Below are positions 7,702 through 13,034 of a DNA stretch of 13,071 bases, one piece after another; positions within the stretch are counted from its first letter, which is position 1; the number at the start of each line of letters is the position of its first letter. Made by a program: the position numbers and the translations under genes. The DNA lies in assembly GCA_938036915.1 (NCBI GenBank), contig CALHVV010000028.1:1-13071 (forward strand), written 5' to 3'. The notes below the pieces were generated by a model that ran no database searches, was not told the origin of the DNA, and worked only from the letters and a program-made list of their open reading frames with translations. Source of the DNA: an uncultured Candidatus Saccharibacteria bacterium. GTDB taxonomy: Bacteria; Patescibacteriota; Saccharimonadia; Saccharimonadales; Saccharimonadaceae.

Positions 7702-7945
7702 GCGTCCTCATAGGTAAAAAATTAGGACGCCCGGCAGCCGCTACGGGCCGAGGTGCTCCACAGTGTGGAGCATAAGTGGTGCGCCTCTGGCATGCGCCAT
7801 ATAGAACGAGGCCACCACGCGTCGACGCCAACGATGACAAAAGTACTTCTATTGGGGGGTACTCTATAGTATTGGCGGAGCGCAGGCAGTGCCAAAGCTC
7901 AGCGCTATGCCGCGCTCTGCCGCTGCCTGGTGTACGCCAATGGCG
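7702..7945 (+). ncRNA. Candidate structured RNA of unknown family
   Basis: Six hairpins plus a short palindrome follow one another with almost no unpaired linker. A: GCGTCCT/AGGACGC (7702-7730). B: CGGC/GCCG with an inner CCG/CGG (7732-7750). C: GTGCTCCAC/GTGGAGCAT (7753-7773). D: GTGGTG/CACCAC, CCTC/GAGG and TGGC/GCCA nested (7776-7818). E: CGCCAA/TTGGCG enclosing AGTACTTCT/GGGGGTACT (7826-7877). F: CAGGCAGTG/CGCTGCCTG extending to AGCGC/GCGCT (7883-7929). G: CGCCAATGGCG (7935-7945). Extensions of C, E and F need G-U pairs that exist only in plus-strand RNA, so I assign plus. RNase P (GGAAAGTCC-type core), SRP RNA and tRNA signatures are absent. I find no convincing promoter, so the ends are uncertain. 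A 6S-like or lineage-specific RNA is possible. Confidence 0.55.
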
Positions 7946-7964
7946 ATGCTATGTTGGGTTAATG

Positions 7965-8027
7965 GTAGAGTAAGCTTTTCCGTTTTATTTTTCTTGGGTA
8001 TTTGTGTTTGTCAAAGCTTACTTCTAC
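7965..8027. repeat. Long inverted repeat with U-rich loop
   Basis: GTAGAGTAAGCTTT (7965-7978) pairs with AAAGCTTACTTCTAC (8013-8027), giving 14 base pairs with one bulged T. They enclose a 34-nt loop that is strongly T-rich on the plus strand. It begins 20 nt after the last hairpin of the candidate RNA, so it may be that RNA's 3' domain. Alternatively it is an independent hairpin or terminator-like element. Confidence 0.55.
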
Positions 8028-8442
8028 GTTAGCACAAGCGGTATGGTAAGTCAATCAGTTTGGGCTCTATGCTGCAAAACTTTGGCAGCGCTTGCCTCAT
8101 CTCACGACAGCGCTATACATCGCATCAATATACAAGCATGGGCGTTATCGTCATCGTGCGAACTATCGCAAAACATTATCTCGCCACCTCCTTTCTCACC
8201 CACGCGAACATTGGCGGCTTGCCCATCTCTCGCACCTCTGTACTTTTGAGAGTTGTGCACAGGCATTTTTGTTGTATATATTGCAATAATTTTTTGTTCG
8301 TTTTTGGCTCTGTACTATATGTGACCCCTGTTATTCTCCATTGCTCGTGTTGTATTTATAACACAGATTTTGGGCGATGTGTGGTCGGTCTGCGTATATG
8401 TTCGATGTGGTATTTTTTACGCAAAAATATTGCCAAAAATCG
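8028..8442. other. Gene-poor intergenic stretch
   Basis: I see no convincing gene here. A plus-strand open frame at 8060-8446 is rich in Cys, His, Tyr and Ile without pattern and has no ribosome site. Small hairpins exist (CAAGCG/CGCTTG at 8035-8094 enclosing GCTGC/GCAGC at 8071-8089), but they are not clearly above background. The right half is AT-rich with T-runs. The stretch ends at a strong plus-strand promoter. Confidence 0.5.
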
Positions 8443-8471
8443 TTGACACAAGCGGTTTTCTCCCATATCAT
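8443..8471 (+). promoter_or_regulatory. Orphan consensus sigma-70 promoter
   Basis: TTGACA (8443-8448, perfect) and TATCAT (8466-8471, 5 of 6) are separated by exactly 17 nt, the best promoter in the window by motif. Predicted start is near 8478. No recognisable gene follows: a strong terminator is met about 65-100 nt downstream, so the transcript would be very short. Confidence 0.7.
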
Positions 8472-8477
8472 AAGGGT

Positions 8478-8577
8478 AGCTTCTGAATAAAAAAATTATG
8501 CAGAGGCCAAAAATAAACAAACATACGAAAACTCCACATCCAAAAACAACCACTACTCGCAGGTGGTTGTTTTTTTG
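8478..8577 (+). ncRNA. Candidate small RNA or micro-ORF transcript
   Basis: These limits are the predicted start of the orphan promoter and the end of the terminator T-run, giving a transcript of about 100 nt with an A-rich body. It contains one ATG frame (8498-8581) of 27 codons, basic and Thr-rich and ending in RRWLFFW. Its last codons lie in the terminator stem and T-run and its stop codon lies beyond them. No ribosome site precedes the ATG. An untranslated small RNA is the simpler reading; a deliberately non-stop micro-mRNA is the alternative. Confidence 0.4.
8542..8576. terminator. Bidirectional Rho-independent terminator
   Basis: AAAAACAACCAC (8542-8553) and GTGGTTGTTTTT (8563-8574) form a 12-bp stem with a 9-nt loop, followed on the plus strand by seven T in a row. 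On the minus strand the stem is followed by five T. It can end both the short plus transcript and the minus-strand hypothetical gene that stops at 8697. Confidence 0.85.
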
Positions 8578-8696
8578 GTAAGAGAGGTTTGGCTAGTAAG
8601 TGGCTTTTAGCGATACTTCGCAGCAGTGTTTGTAATTTGTACGATTTATATACTCACCCACAACACAACACTGTGAGGTTCCAGCCTGGTCGACTC

Positions 8697-9161
8697 TCAC
8701 TGCCACTCATCTGGCAGCGGTGGCAGCGGACTGTCATTTTGCGGTTTGCTGTAGAGCGTTACAAGGCATGGCCCAATTTGGCTAATCTCACCATCACGCA
8801 CATGTGCACCATGTATCATAGCGAACCGTGCTACTGGGTGTTGCTCAGCCCAAGCCGCACTAGCATCACCACCTTGTGAGTCCCGTGGAATATACGCCTC
8901 ATCGTCGTACGGCGCGACGTCTGAGCGCCACTCAACAATGCTTAGGTTTCCTTTGGGCGCTTCATCCGACTCATATAACCCTACATTCACAAATCCGTTC
9001 GCCGTCAGTACACGATCAGACTCTTGAGCGAGAAGGGCTATTTTATTCTCAACTTCGCGACCAGTTTCATGCCCAAGCGCTGCTTGTGCGAGCCCTTTTA
9101 TGCGCTCTATGCTACGCTTCCATAATTCGTTAACGTTTGATGGATATTCCTTGTGTGTCAT
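8697..9161 (-). CDS. Hypothetical soluble acidic protein
   Basis: I do not recognise the family. From ATG 9161 the product is 154 residues, soluble and acidic, with no signal peptide or membrane segment. The N-terminal third (about 8-55) is amphipathic and probably helical (NELWKRSIERIKGLAQAALG); the remainder is mixed and ends in a Pro-rich PLPPLPDEWQ. A start 24 nt upstream (9185) is possible, but the promoter -10 (TATAGT at 9169-9174) ends 7 nt before ATG 9161. That implies a leaderless message and rules out the longer form. It lies immediately downstream of ssrA on the same strand, separated by the ssrA terminator, and ends toward the bidirectional terminator at 8542. Amino-acid composition and length support a real gene. 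Function unknown. Confidence 0.72.
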   Translation of the reverse strand: MTHKEYPSNVNELWKRSIERIKGLAQAALGHETGREVENKIALLAQESDRVLTANGFVNVGLYESDEAPKGNLSIVEWRSDVAPYDDEAYIPRDSQGGDASAAWAEQHPVARFAMIHGAHVRDGEISQIGPCLVTLYSKPQNDSPLPPLPDEWQ

Positions 9162-9168
9162 AATACAT

Positions 9169-9200
9169 ACTATAATGCAACACACCTGTCATAATGTCAA
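9169..9200 (-). promoter_or_regulatory. Leaderless promoter of the hypothetical gene
   Basis: The minus strand has TTGACA (9195-9200, perfect) adjoining the ssrA terminator T-run. Two overlapping -10 options exist. TATAGT (9169-9174) ends 7 nt before the ATG but at 20-nt spacing. CATTAT (9172-9177) has ideal 17-nt spacing. Either predicts a start within 0-4 nt of ATG 9161, and there is no ribosome site, so translation is probably leaderless. Confidence 0.55.
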
Positions 9201-9201
9201 T

Positions 9202-9225
9202 AAAAAACGCTCACGCTTGGTGAGC
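9202..9225 (-). terminator. ssrA Rho-independent terminator
   Basis: On the minus strand GCTCAC and GTGAGC form a 6-bp stem with a 6-nt loop (CAAGC plus flank), followed by G and six T. It begins about 15 nt beyond the encoded CCA end of the tmRNA, exactly where an ssrA terminator is expected. Confidence 0.85.
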
Positions 9226-9239
9226 AATCATCTCCTATA

Positions 9240-9643
9240 TGGTGGAGCTGCCGGGTACTGCCCCCGGGTCCGCTTGGTGCCCTCGTATTCGTCTACGAAC
9301 ATAGGTTTGTTTGCGTGTTTGACAACGCGAGGCCGATCAGAAACAAACCAAAAATACAGCCTATCGTTGCGCGGTATATGTCCTCTCCTCGTGCCGCTGC
9401 CACCAGGAGAGCAAGCAACATAGCTATGACACTACAAGGTGCCCTGTTGCCATGCACCTCATAGCGATCGCCAGACTAAGCGGCGAGTGCAACCGCGGTG
9501 GTCTTGGAAGATGCGAAGATCTCCTCAACACTGCGGAGTGCTGCTGCAACTTTACTTTTTGCAGTTATATCTATGCGTGTCGTGCATATCCGATTCGCAG
9601 AATACAATGACAAAGTCCAAACGTCGAACGCTATATCAGCCCC
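9240..9643 (-). ncRNA. ssrA: tmRNA (transfer-messenger RNA), one-piece
   Basis: tmRNA with SmpB rescues ribosomes stalled on broken mRNA and adds a degradation tag. The 5' end reads GGGGCTGATATAGCGTTCGACG, close to the conserved GGGGCTGATTCTGGATTCGACG start. The 3' end CAGCTCC-A-CCA (9240-9250, minus) pairs with GGGGCTG in a 7-bp acceptor stem with one G-U, and CCA is encoded. The internal reading frame (9476-9562) ends in the classic ALAA. Other visible stems are GGTTTGTTT/AAACAAACC (9304-9349), CTCTCCT/AGGAGAG (9383-9411) and AGGTGC/GCACCT. Length is 404 nt. The T stem is CCGGG/CCCGG, but its loop is GGCAGTA rather than TTCRANN. An extended -10 promoter lies upstream and a terminator downstream. 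The identification is firm. Confidence 0.95.
9476..9562 (-). other. tmRNA proteolysis-tag reading frame
   Basis: The frame opens at GCA (9560-9562) after ATAACT, similar to the ATAGTC that precedes the E. coli resume codon, and closes with TAG at 9476-9478. It would encode a 28-residue tag starting AKSKVAAAL and ending SSKTTAVALAA. A later GCA in the same frame (GTT GCA GCA GCA) would give a 23-residue tag. The C-terminal ALAA is the ClpXP-type degron. Either version is longer than the usual 8-20 residues. Confidence 0.85.
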
Positions 9644-9656
9644 ACGTCTGCATATT

Positions 9657-9665
9657 ATTATAGCA
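9657..9665 (-). promoter_or_regulatory. ssrA promoter, extended -10
   Basis: The minus strand reads TGCTATAAT, a perfect TATAAT with the TGn extension. It predicts a start about 7 nt upstream of mature tmRNA position 9643, leaving a short 5' leader for RNase P to remove. No -35 match is present at 16-18 nt. Confidence 0.7.
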
Positions 9666-9889
9666 CGGTTTTGCTCACATATAACCTCCCGTAGCTTGGA
9701 TCTTGCAACTATGAGCAACTTGAGGTTGGCTTTCTTGGAGAGGCCCTCAGGCTCATTTCTTGTAGCGCCAGAGTATTTCATCTCCATTGAGCGCCCTTTT
9801 CAGCTATTCCTGTATAACAAATGGAGCCGTATTCTCATGGATTTGTGAACTCACTCTCCTCGCGCCCCATCGAGCGAAACAGTATATGA

Positions 9890-9912
9890 GTGAATATCTC
9901 TAGAATATTCAC
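9890..9912. repeat. Inverted repeat between ssrA and comM
   Basis: GTGAATAT (9890-9897) and ATATTCAC (9905-9912) are perfect 8-bp arms around the 7-nt loop CTCTAGA. It lies in the 400-bp region between the divergent ssrA and comM genes, which holds no protein gene. It could be an operator or a small hairpin. It is not followed by a T-run, so it is not a terminator. Confidence 0.5.
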
Positions 9913-9951
9913 CTTGTGCGTTGGGTCGAGAGCCAGTCATTACAACCAGTC

Positions 9952-9970
9952 CTCACGCTCCATCGGATGA
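9952..9970 (-). repeat. Dispersed intergenic repeat, copy 2
   Basis: On the minus strand these 19 bases are identical to 5349-5367. A degenerate partner, GATGGGGCGCGAGG (2 mismatches in 14), lies on the same strand at 9858-9871, about 80 nt away. Between copy 2 and comM are a 10-bp palindrome CTAGCGCTAG (9988-9997) and a GGCGG/CCGCC hairpin with loop ATGA (9999-10012). Confidence 0.7.
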
Positions 9971-10070
9971 GGTAGTGGAAGAGCGAGCTAGCGCTAGAGG
10001 CGGATGACCGCCCGAAAGCTCACCAAAACAATTTGCACAGACCCCACCAATATGCTTAACTATAAACAGC

Positions 10071-11606
10071 ATGAACAAAGTCGCAAAAATCAGGTCGGTT
10101 GCGCCCGTGGGGTTCGCTGGCCATATGATTGACGTCGAGAGCGACATGACGAAGGGCCTGCCCGCCTTGCAGATCGTTGGCCTGGGCAACAAAGCCATCG
10201 ACGAAGCGCGCGAACGAGTGCGCAGCGCCATCACCAACTCCCTGCTGGAATATCCAGCCCAGCGCATCACCATCAACCTCGCACCAGCCGAGCTACCCAA
10301 GGACGGCACACACTACGACCTGCCAATTGCCCTTGCCCTCCTCACCAGCAGCGGCCAGCTCCGGCCCGAGCAAGTGGCTGGGGCAGTCTTCGCTGGTGAA
10401 CTGGCGCTTGACGGCACACTCCGCCCGATCAAAGGTGCCATTACCATTGCCGAAGTAGCTCGTGATAATAATTACAACACTGTCTATTTACCCACAGAGA
10501 ATCTCGCCCAAGCTTCCCTCGTATCAGGGGTGACGCTCTATGGTGTACCAAATCTTACAACACTCTTCCTCCATCTCAAGGGCGAAAAACCACTGCCAAT
10601 ATACCAGCCATCACCCACTGATGACAAACCAACAACACCTGCGTCATCGCCCCTGCTCGACGATATCTACGGCCAGGCCCAAGCCAAGCGCGCCCTCACC
10701 ATCGCCGCAGCGGGCCACCACAACATCCTCTTTACTGGGCCGCCCGGCACCGGCAAGTCGATGCTGGCCAAGACGCTGCCCAGCCTCTTGCCGCCTCTAA
10801 CCCCAGATGAGCAGCTGGCGGTGACGAAGCTACACAGCCTGGCTGGTCTCTCGCTCGACCAGAGTGTCCAAGCGCGGCCATTTCGGGCGCCGCACCACAC
10901 AGCCAGCCGCGCATCATTGATTGGCGGTGGGTCGGTGCCGCAGCCTGGCGAGGTGAGCTTGGCCCACCTGGGCGTGCTCTTCCTTGATGAGTTGCCCGAA
11001 TACCCACGCACGACGCTTGAGGTGCTGCGCCAGCCTCTCGAGGACACCACAGTGACGGTCACCCGGGCGCGCGGGCGCGCTACCTACCCGGCCGATTTTA
11101 TGCTGGTAGCCACGATGAACCCCTGCCCCTGTGGCTACTATGGCGACCCAACGCACGCCTGCACCTGCAGCAGTACGCAAATTATCGCCTACCAGAAGCG
11201 CCTGTCTGGGCCACTGATGGATCGGATTGATATGATCATCCCTGTCAATCGCATCCCCACCGAGCAGCTACTCTCACACCGCGCCACCACCGATCACGAG
11301 CAGCGCCATGCGATAGCCGCCATCTCCACCGCCATCCGCGCTCAAGCCGCCCGCTACGGTGGCAGCGCTATGCGCAATAGCCGCCTCAGCTCGGCCCAGG
11401 TGCGGCGCTCTACCCCACTCTCATCAGAGGTCAAGCAGTTCCTCGATGCTGCCAGCACCAAGCTTGGCCTCAGCCCGCGCGGTTACTTCAAGGTCATCAA
11501 GGTAGCCCAGACCATTGCCGATCTTGACGAAGCAGCGCACATCACCATTGCTCACATCTCCGAGGCGTTGCAATATCGACAACCAGCGCCCATCAAAGCG
11601 TTGTAA
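10071..11606 (+). CDS. comM: YifB/ComM-family AAA+ ATPase
   Basis: ComM is a hexameric helicase that promotes branch migration when incoming single-stranded DNA recombines during natural transformation; family members are often misannotated as magnesium chelatases. The 511-residue product has the N-terminal ChlI/Lon-S5-like domain (about 1-170), a linker rich in Pro/Thr (173-195), Walker A GPPGTGKS (223-230), Walker B GVLFLDE (301-307) and the four-cysteine segment NPCPCGYYGDPTHACTC (350-366). GPLMDRIDM (380-388) and the C-terminal Mg-chelatase region follow. All ATPase motifs are intact and length is normal. No ribosome site precedes the ATG; TATAAA ends 4 nt before it, so the message may be leaderless or nearly so. 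It is divergent from ssrA and has no competence gene beside it in the window. Confidence 0.95.
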   Translation: MNKVAKIRSVAPVGFAGHMIDVESDMTKGLPALQIVGLGNKAIDEARERVRSAITNSLLEYPAQRITINLAPAELPKDGTHYDLPIALALLTSSGQLRPEQVAGAVFAGELALDGTLRPIKGAITIAEVARDNNYNTVYLPTENLAQASLVSGVTLYGVPNLTTLFLHLKGEKPLPIYQPSPTDDKPTTPASSPLLDDIYGQAQAKRALTIAAAGHHNILFTGPPGTGKSMLAKTLPSLLPPLTPDEQLAVTKLHSLAGLSLDQSVQARPFRAPHHTASRASLIGGGSVPQPGEVSLAHLGVLFLDELPEYPRTTLEVLRQPLEDTTVTVTRARGRATYPADFMLVATMNPCPCGYYGDPTHACTCSSTQIIAYQKRLSGPLMDRIDMIIPVNRIPTEQLLSHRATTDHEQRHAIAAISTAIRAQAARYGGSAMRNSRLSSAQVRRSTPLSSEVKQFLDAASTKLGLSPRGYFKVIKVAQTIADLDEAAHITIAHISEALQYRQPAPIKAL

Positions 11607-11695
11607 AAATATCGTCGTGTATATTACATTACACTCTACCTCTGTATTTTCTGTATATCAGCGAAAACTTGGCAATAAGGTGCAATTCACAACAT

Positions 11696-11725
11696 TTGAC
11701 ACACTCCTCATCAGCCCGCCATACT
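11696..11725 (+). promoter_or_regulatory. Leaderless promoter of the deoxyribosyltransferase-like gene
   Basis: A perfect TTGACA (11696-11701) is followed after 18 nt by CATACT (11720-11725), which ends 6 nt before the ATG at 11732. No ribosome site lies between them. The predicted start falls at the start codon, so translation is probably leaderless. This also rules out longer reading frames starting at 11669. Confidence 0.65.
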
Positions 11726-11731
11726 AGAGCC

Positions 11732-12265
11732 ATGCAAGCAAACTACTCCAACCAACCTCTCCACTACCCTACTCCAGGCCAATCAGCGATCTTCCTCGCT
11801 GGCCCCACACCGCGCTTCGATGAAGCATCACAGCAGCTCATCTCTGCGTCGTGGCGGCCCGAGGCAGTGCGAATCTTTGCAGCGCTAGGCTATGACGGGA
11901 TCGTCTATGCACCAGAGAATCACGATGCCTCGCCCCAGCGCGAGCTCGACCTTCTCAAGCAAGCACGCTGGGAGTGGGAAGCGCTCGACGCAGCAACAGT
12001 GGTGCTCTTTTGGGTGCCACGAGTGATCGACCGGTCGCTACCCACACTGGGCATGCCCGCCTTTACCACCAATGTAGAATTTGGCTTCCATATCGGCAAG
12101 AACCCAGCCAAGGTCGTCTACGGCCATCCAGAGGGCGCTCCCAAGACGCGCTACCTTGACGCGCTCTACACCGAGCACACTGGGCGGCAGCCAGGCACAA
12201 CACTCGAAGAGACGATCACGCAGGCAATTGCCTGTGCCAAGGCACTGCAGACGCAGGACAATTAG
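11732..12265 (+). CDS. Nucleoside 2-deoxyribosyltransferase-like protein
   Basis: The 177-residue product resembles the nucleoside 2-deoxyribosyltransferase-like family (Pfam Nuc_deoxyri_tr2 type). Visible features are the N-terminal strand and loop IFLAGPTPR (20-28), WRPEAV (41-46), the segment WEWEALDAATVVLFWVPR (80-97) and MPAFTTNVEFGF (108-119). Glu116 sits where the family's nucleophilic glutamate is expected. Known relatives exchange bases between deoxynucleosides or hydrolyse them in nucleotide salvage, a sensible activity for a host-dependent, salvage-reliant cell; the actual substrate is unknown. It is cytoplasmic, with no signal peptide or membrane segment. The start is fixed by the leaderless promoter. 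It is a single-gene unit between comM and the infC operon, on the same strand as both. Confidence 0.82.
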   Translation: MQANYSNQPLHYPTPGQSAIFLAGPTPRFDEASQQLISASWRPEAVRIFAALGYDGIVYAPENHDASPQRELDLLKQARWEWEALDAATVVLFWVPRVIDRSLPTLGMPAFTTNVEFGFHIGKNPAKVVYGHPEGAPKTRYLDALYTEHTGRQPGTTLEETITQAIACAKALQTQDN

Positions 12266-12325
12266 CTGCTCATCTCTGTCTCATCACGTATGTTTTCTCA
12301 CATTCACCCTCTCTACATCCCCATC

Positions 12326-12339
12326 GATGGAGCGTGAGA
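12326..12339 (+). repeat. Dispersed intergenic repeat, copy 3
   Basis: GATGGAGCGTGAGA is identical to 5355-5368 (copy 1) and shares 13 bases with copy 2. The upstream flank is CCATC rather than CATCC, so the first part of the 19-nt core has drifted. Here the repeat forms the left arm of a two-state hairpin. Confidence 0.65.
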
Positions 12340-12378
12340 CTCCTTATCAATAGTCTCGCAAAGACAAGGAGTTCTCAT
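12334..12378 (+). promoter_or_regulatory. Two-state hairpin upstream of infC
   Basis: GTGAGACT (12334-12341) can pair with AGTCTCGC (12352-12359), an 8-bp stem with one G-U. Alternatively GTGAGACTCCTT (12334-12345) can pair with AAGGAGTTCTCAT (12366-12378), a 12-bp stem with one bulge. The two are mutually exclusive because they share the left arm. This is the geometry of an attenuator or RNA switch, but no T-run follows, and the likely infC promoter lies downstream. It may be the 3' end of the preceding transcript. Confidence 0.45.
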
Positions 12379-12454
12379 ACTCATAGCACCCCACCTGTAG
12401 CGTCTCTCACCGAGCAATCGCTGCAAAAAATCACCAAACCACGGCATATTTTAT

Positions 12455-12483
12455 TTGCCTTTTGCGGCGACATCTGGTAAACT
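12455..12483 (+). promoter_or_regulatory. infC operon promoter
   Basis: TTGCCT (12455-12460) and TAAACT (12478-12483) are 17 nt apart, each 4 of 6 to consensus. A TG dinucleotide one base before the -10 makes it an extended -10 promoter. Predicted start is near 12490, giving a leader of about 38 nt before the infC start codon. Confidence 0.55.
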
Positions 12484-12527
12484 TTTGGGGAGTCAATTCG
12501 TTTTAAGCTCAAGCAAAGGAGAGCACA

Positions 12528-13034
12528 ATCAAATCAACCACCCGCATCAACGAAGCCATCCGCGCACGCGAGTTGCGCGTCATTGGCGAAAGCGGCGAAC
12601 AACTTGGCATCATGAGCCGGCAGGCAGCCCTGGATAAGGCGCGGCAAGCTGGTGTAGACTTGGTGGAGTTTTCGCCCAATGCTAACCCACCCGTTGTGAA
12701 GATCATCGATTGGGGCAAATATCAGTACCAAAAGATGAAGGAGCAGCAGCGCAACCGGCGAAGCAACAAAGCCAATGAGCTCAAGCAGATGCGTTTTGGC
12801 CTAAAGATTGGCGCTAATGATCTGGAGATCAAGCTACGCAAGATTCGCAAGTTCCTGGCTGAGGGGCACAAGGTCAAGGTTTTGATCTTCTTCCGCGGCC
12901 GCGAGATGGCGCATCGTGAGCTTGGCTACAACCTAATTAGCCAGGTTGTCTCCGCCCTTGAGGACGAGGCGATTGTCGAGCAAAAACCACTGATGGCTGG
13001 GCGCAACCTCAGCATCGTAATAAGGAGTAAGTAA
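12528..13034 (+). CDS. infC: Translation initiation factor IF-3, ATC start
   Basis: IF-3 binds the 30S subunit, prevents premature 50S joining and checks start-codon identity. The 168-residue product has the N-domain signature RINEAIRARELRVIGESGEQ (6-25), a lysine-rich linker with WGKYQYQK, and the C-domain with the segments KIGANDLEIKLRKIRKFLAEG and FFRGREMAHRELG. The only canonical start, TTG at 12573, would delete the conserved first 15 residues. Translation more likely starts at ATC (12528-12530), which has AAGGAG exactly 6 nt upstream; an in-frame TAA at 12504 excludes anything longer. A rare AUU/AUC-type start is characteristic of infC and allows IF-3 to repress its own synthesis. rpmI follows with a TAATG overlap. 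Confidence 0.94.
   Translation: MKSTTRINEAIRARELRVIGESGEQLGIMSRQAALDKARQAGVDLVEFSPNANPPVVKIIDWGKYQYQKMKEQQRNRRSNKANELKQMRFGLKIGANDLEIKLRKIRKFLAEGHKVKVLIFFRGREMAHRELGYNLISQVVSALEDEAIVEQKPLMAGRNLSIVIRSK

Noticed and set aside
7702..7730. Hairpin A as a simple transcription terminator.
   Set aside because: No T-run follows on either strand, and it is one of a series of adjacent hairpins.
7289..7840. A 183-residue minus-strand frame overlapping the small membrane gene.
   Set aside because: It is a shadow of the membrane gene in another frame and extends through the structured RNA region without protein-like composition.
8060..8446. A 128-residue plus-strand open frame in the gene-poor stretch.
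   Set aside because: Its Cys/His/Ile/Tyr-rich composition looks like translated non-coding DNA, and no start signal precedes it.
8356..8553. A 65-residue minus-strand frame with a hydrophobic start.
   Set aside because: It starts inside the terminator stem and overlaps the opposite-strand consensus promoter; the hydrophobicity comes from T-runs.
9240..9260. A tRNA gene 3' end (encoded CCA and T-stem).
   Set aside because: The matching acceptor 5' strand lies about 390 nt away in the tmRNA pattern, and no anticodon arm is present.
9476..9787. A 103-residue minus-strand open frame ending in AVALAA, looking like a small protein.
   Set aside because: Its 3' part is the tmRNA tag frame and its 5' part crosses the tmRNA acceptor stem and ssrA promoter, so it is not a protein gene.
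9498..9848. A 116-residue plus-strand open frame.
   Set aside because: It is antisense to the tmRNA, has no ribosome site or promoter and resembles no protein.
12573..13034. IF-3 starting at the TTG codon.
   Set aside because: It would remove the conserved RINEAIRARE segment and has no ribosome site, whereas ATC at 12528 has an ideal one.
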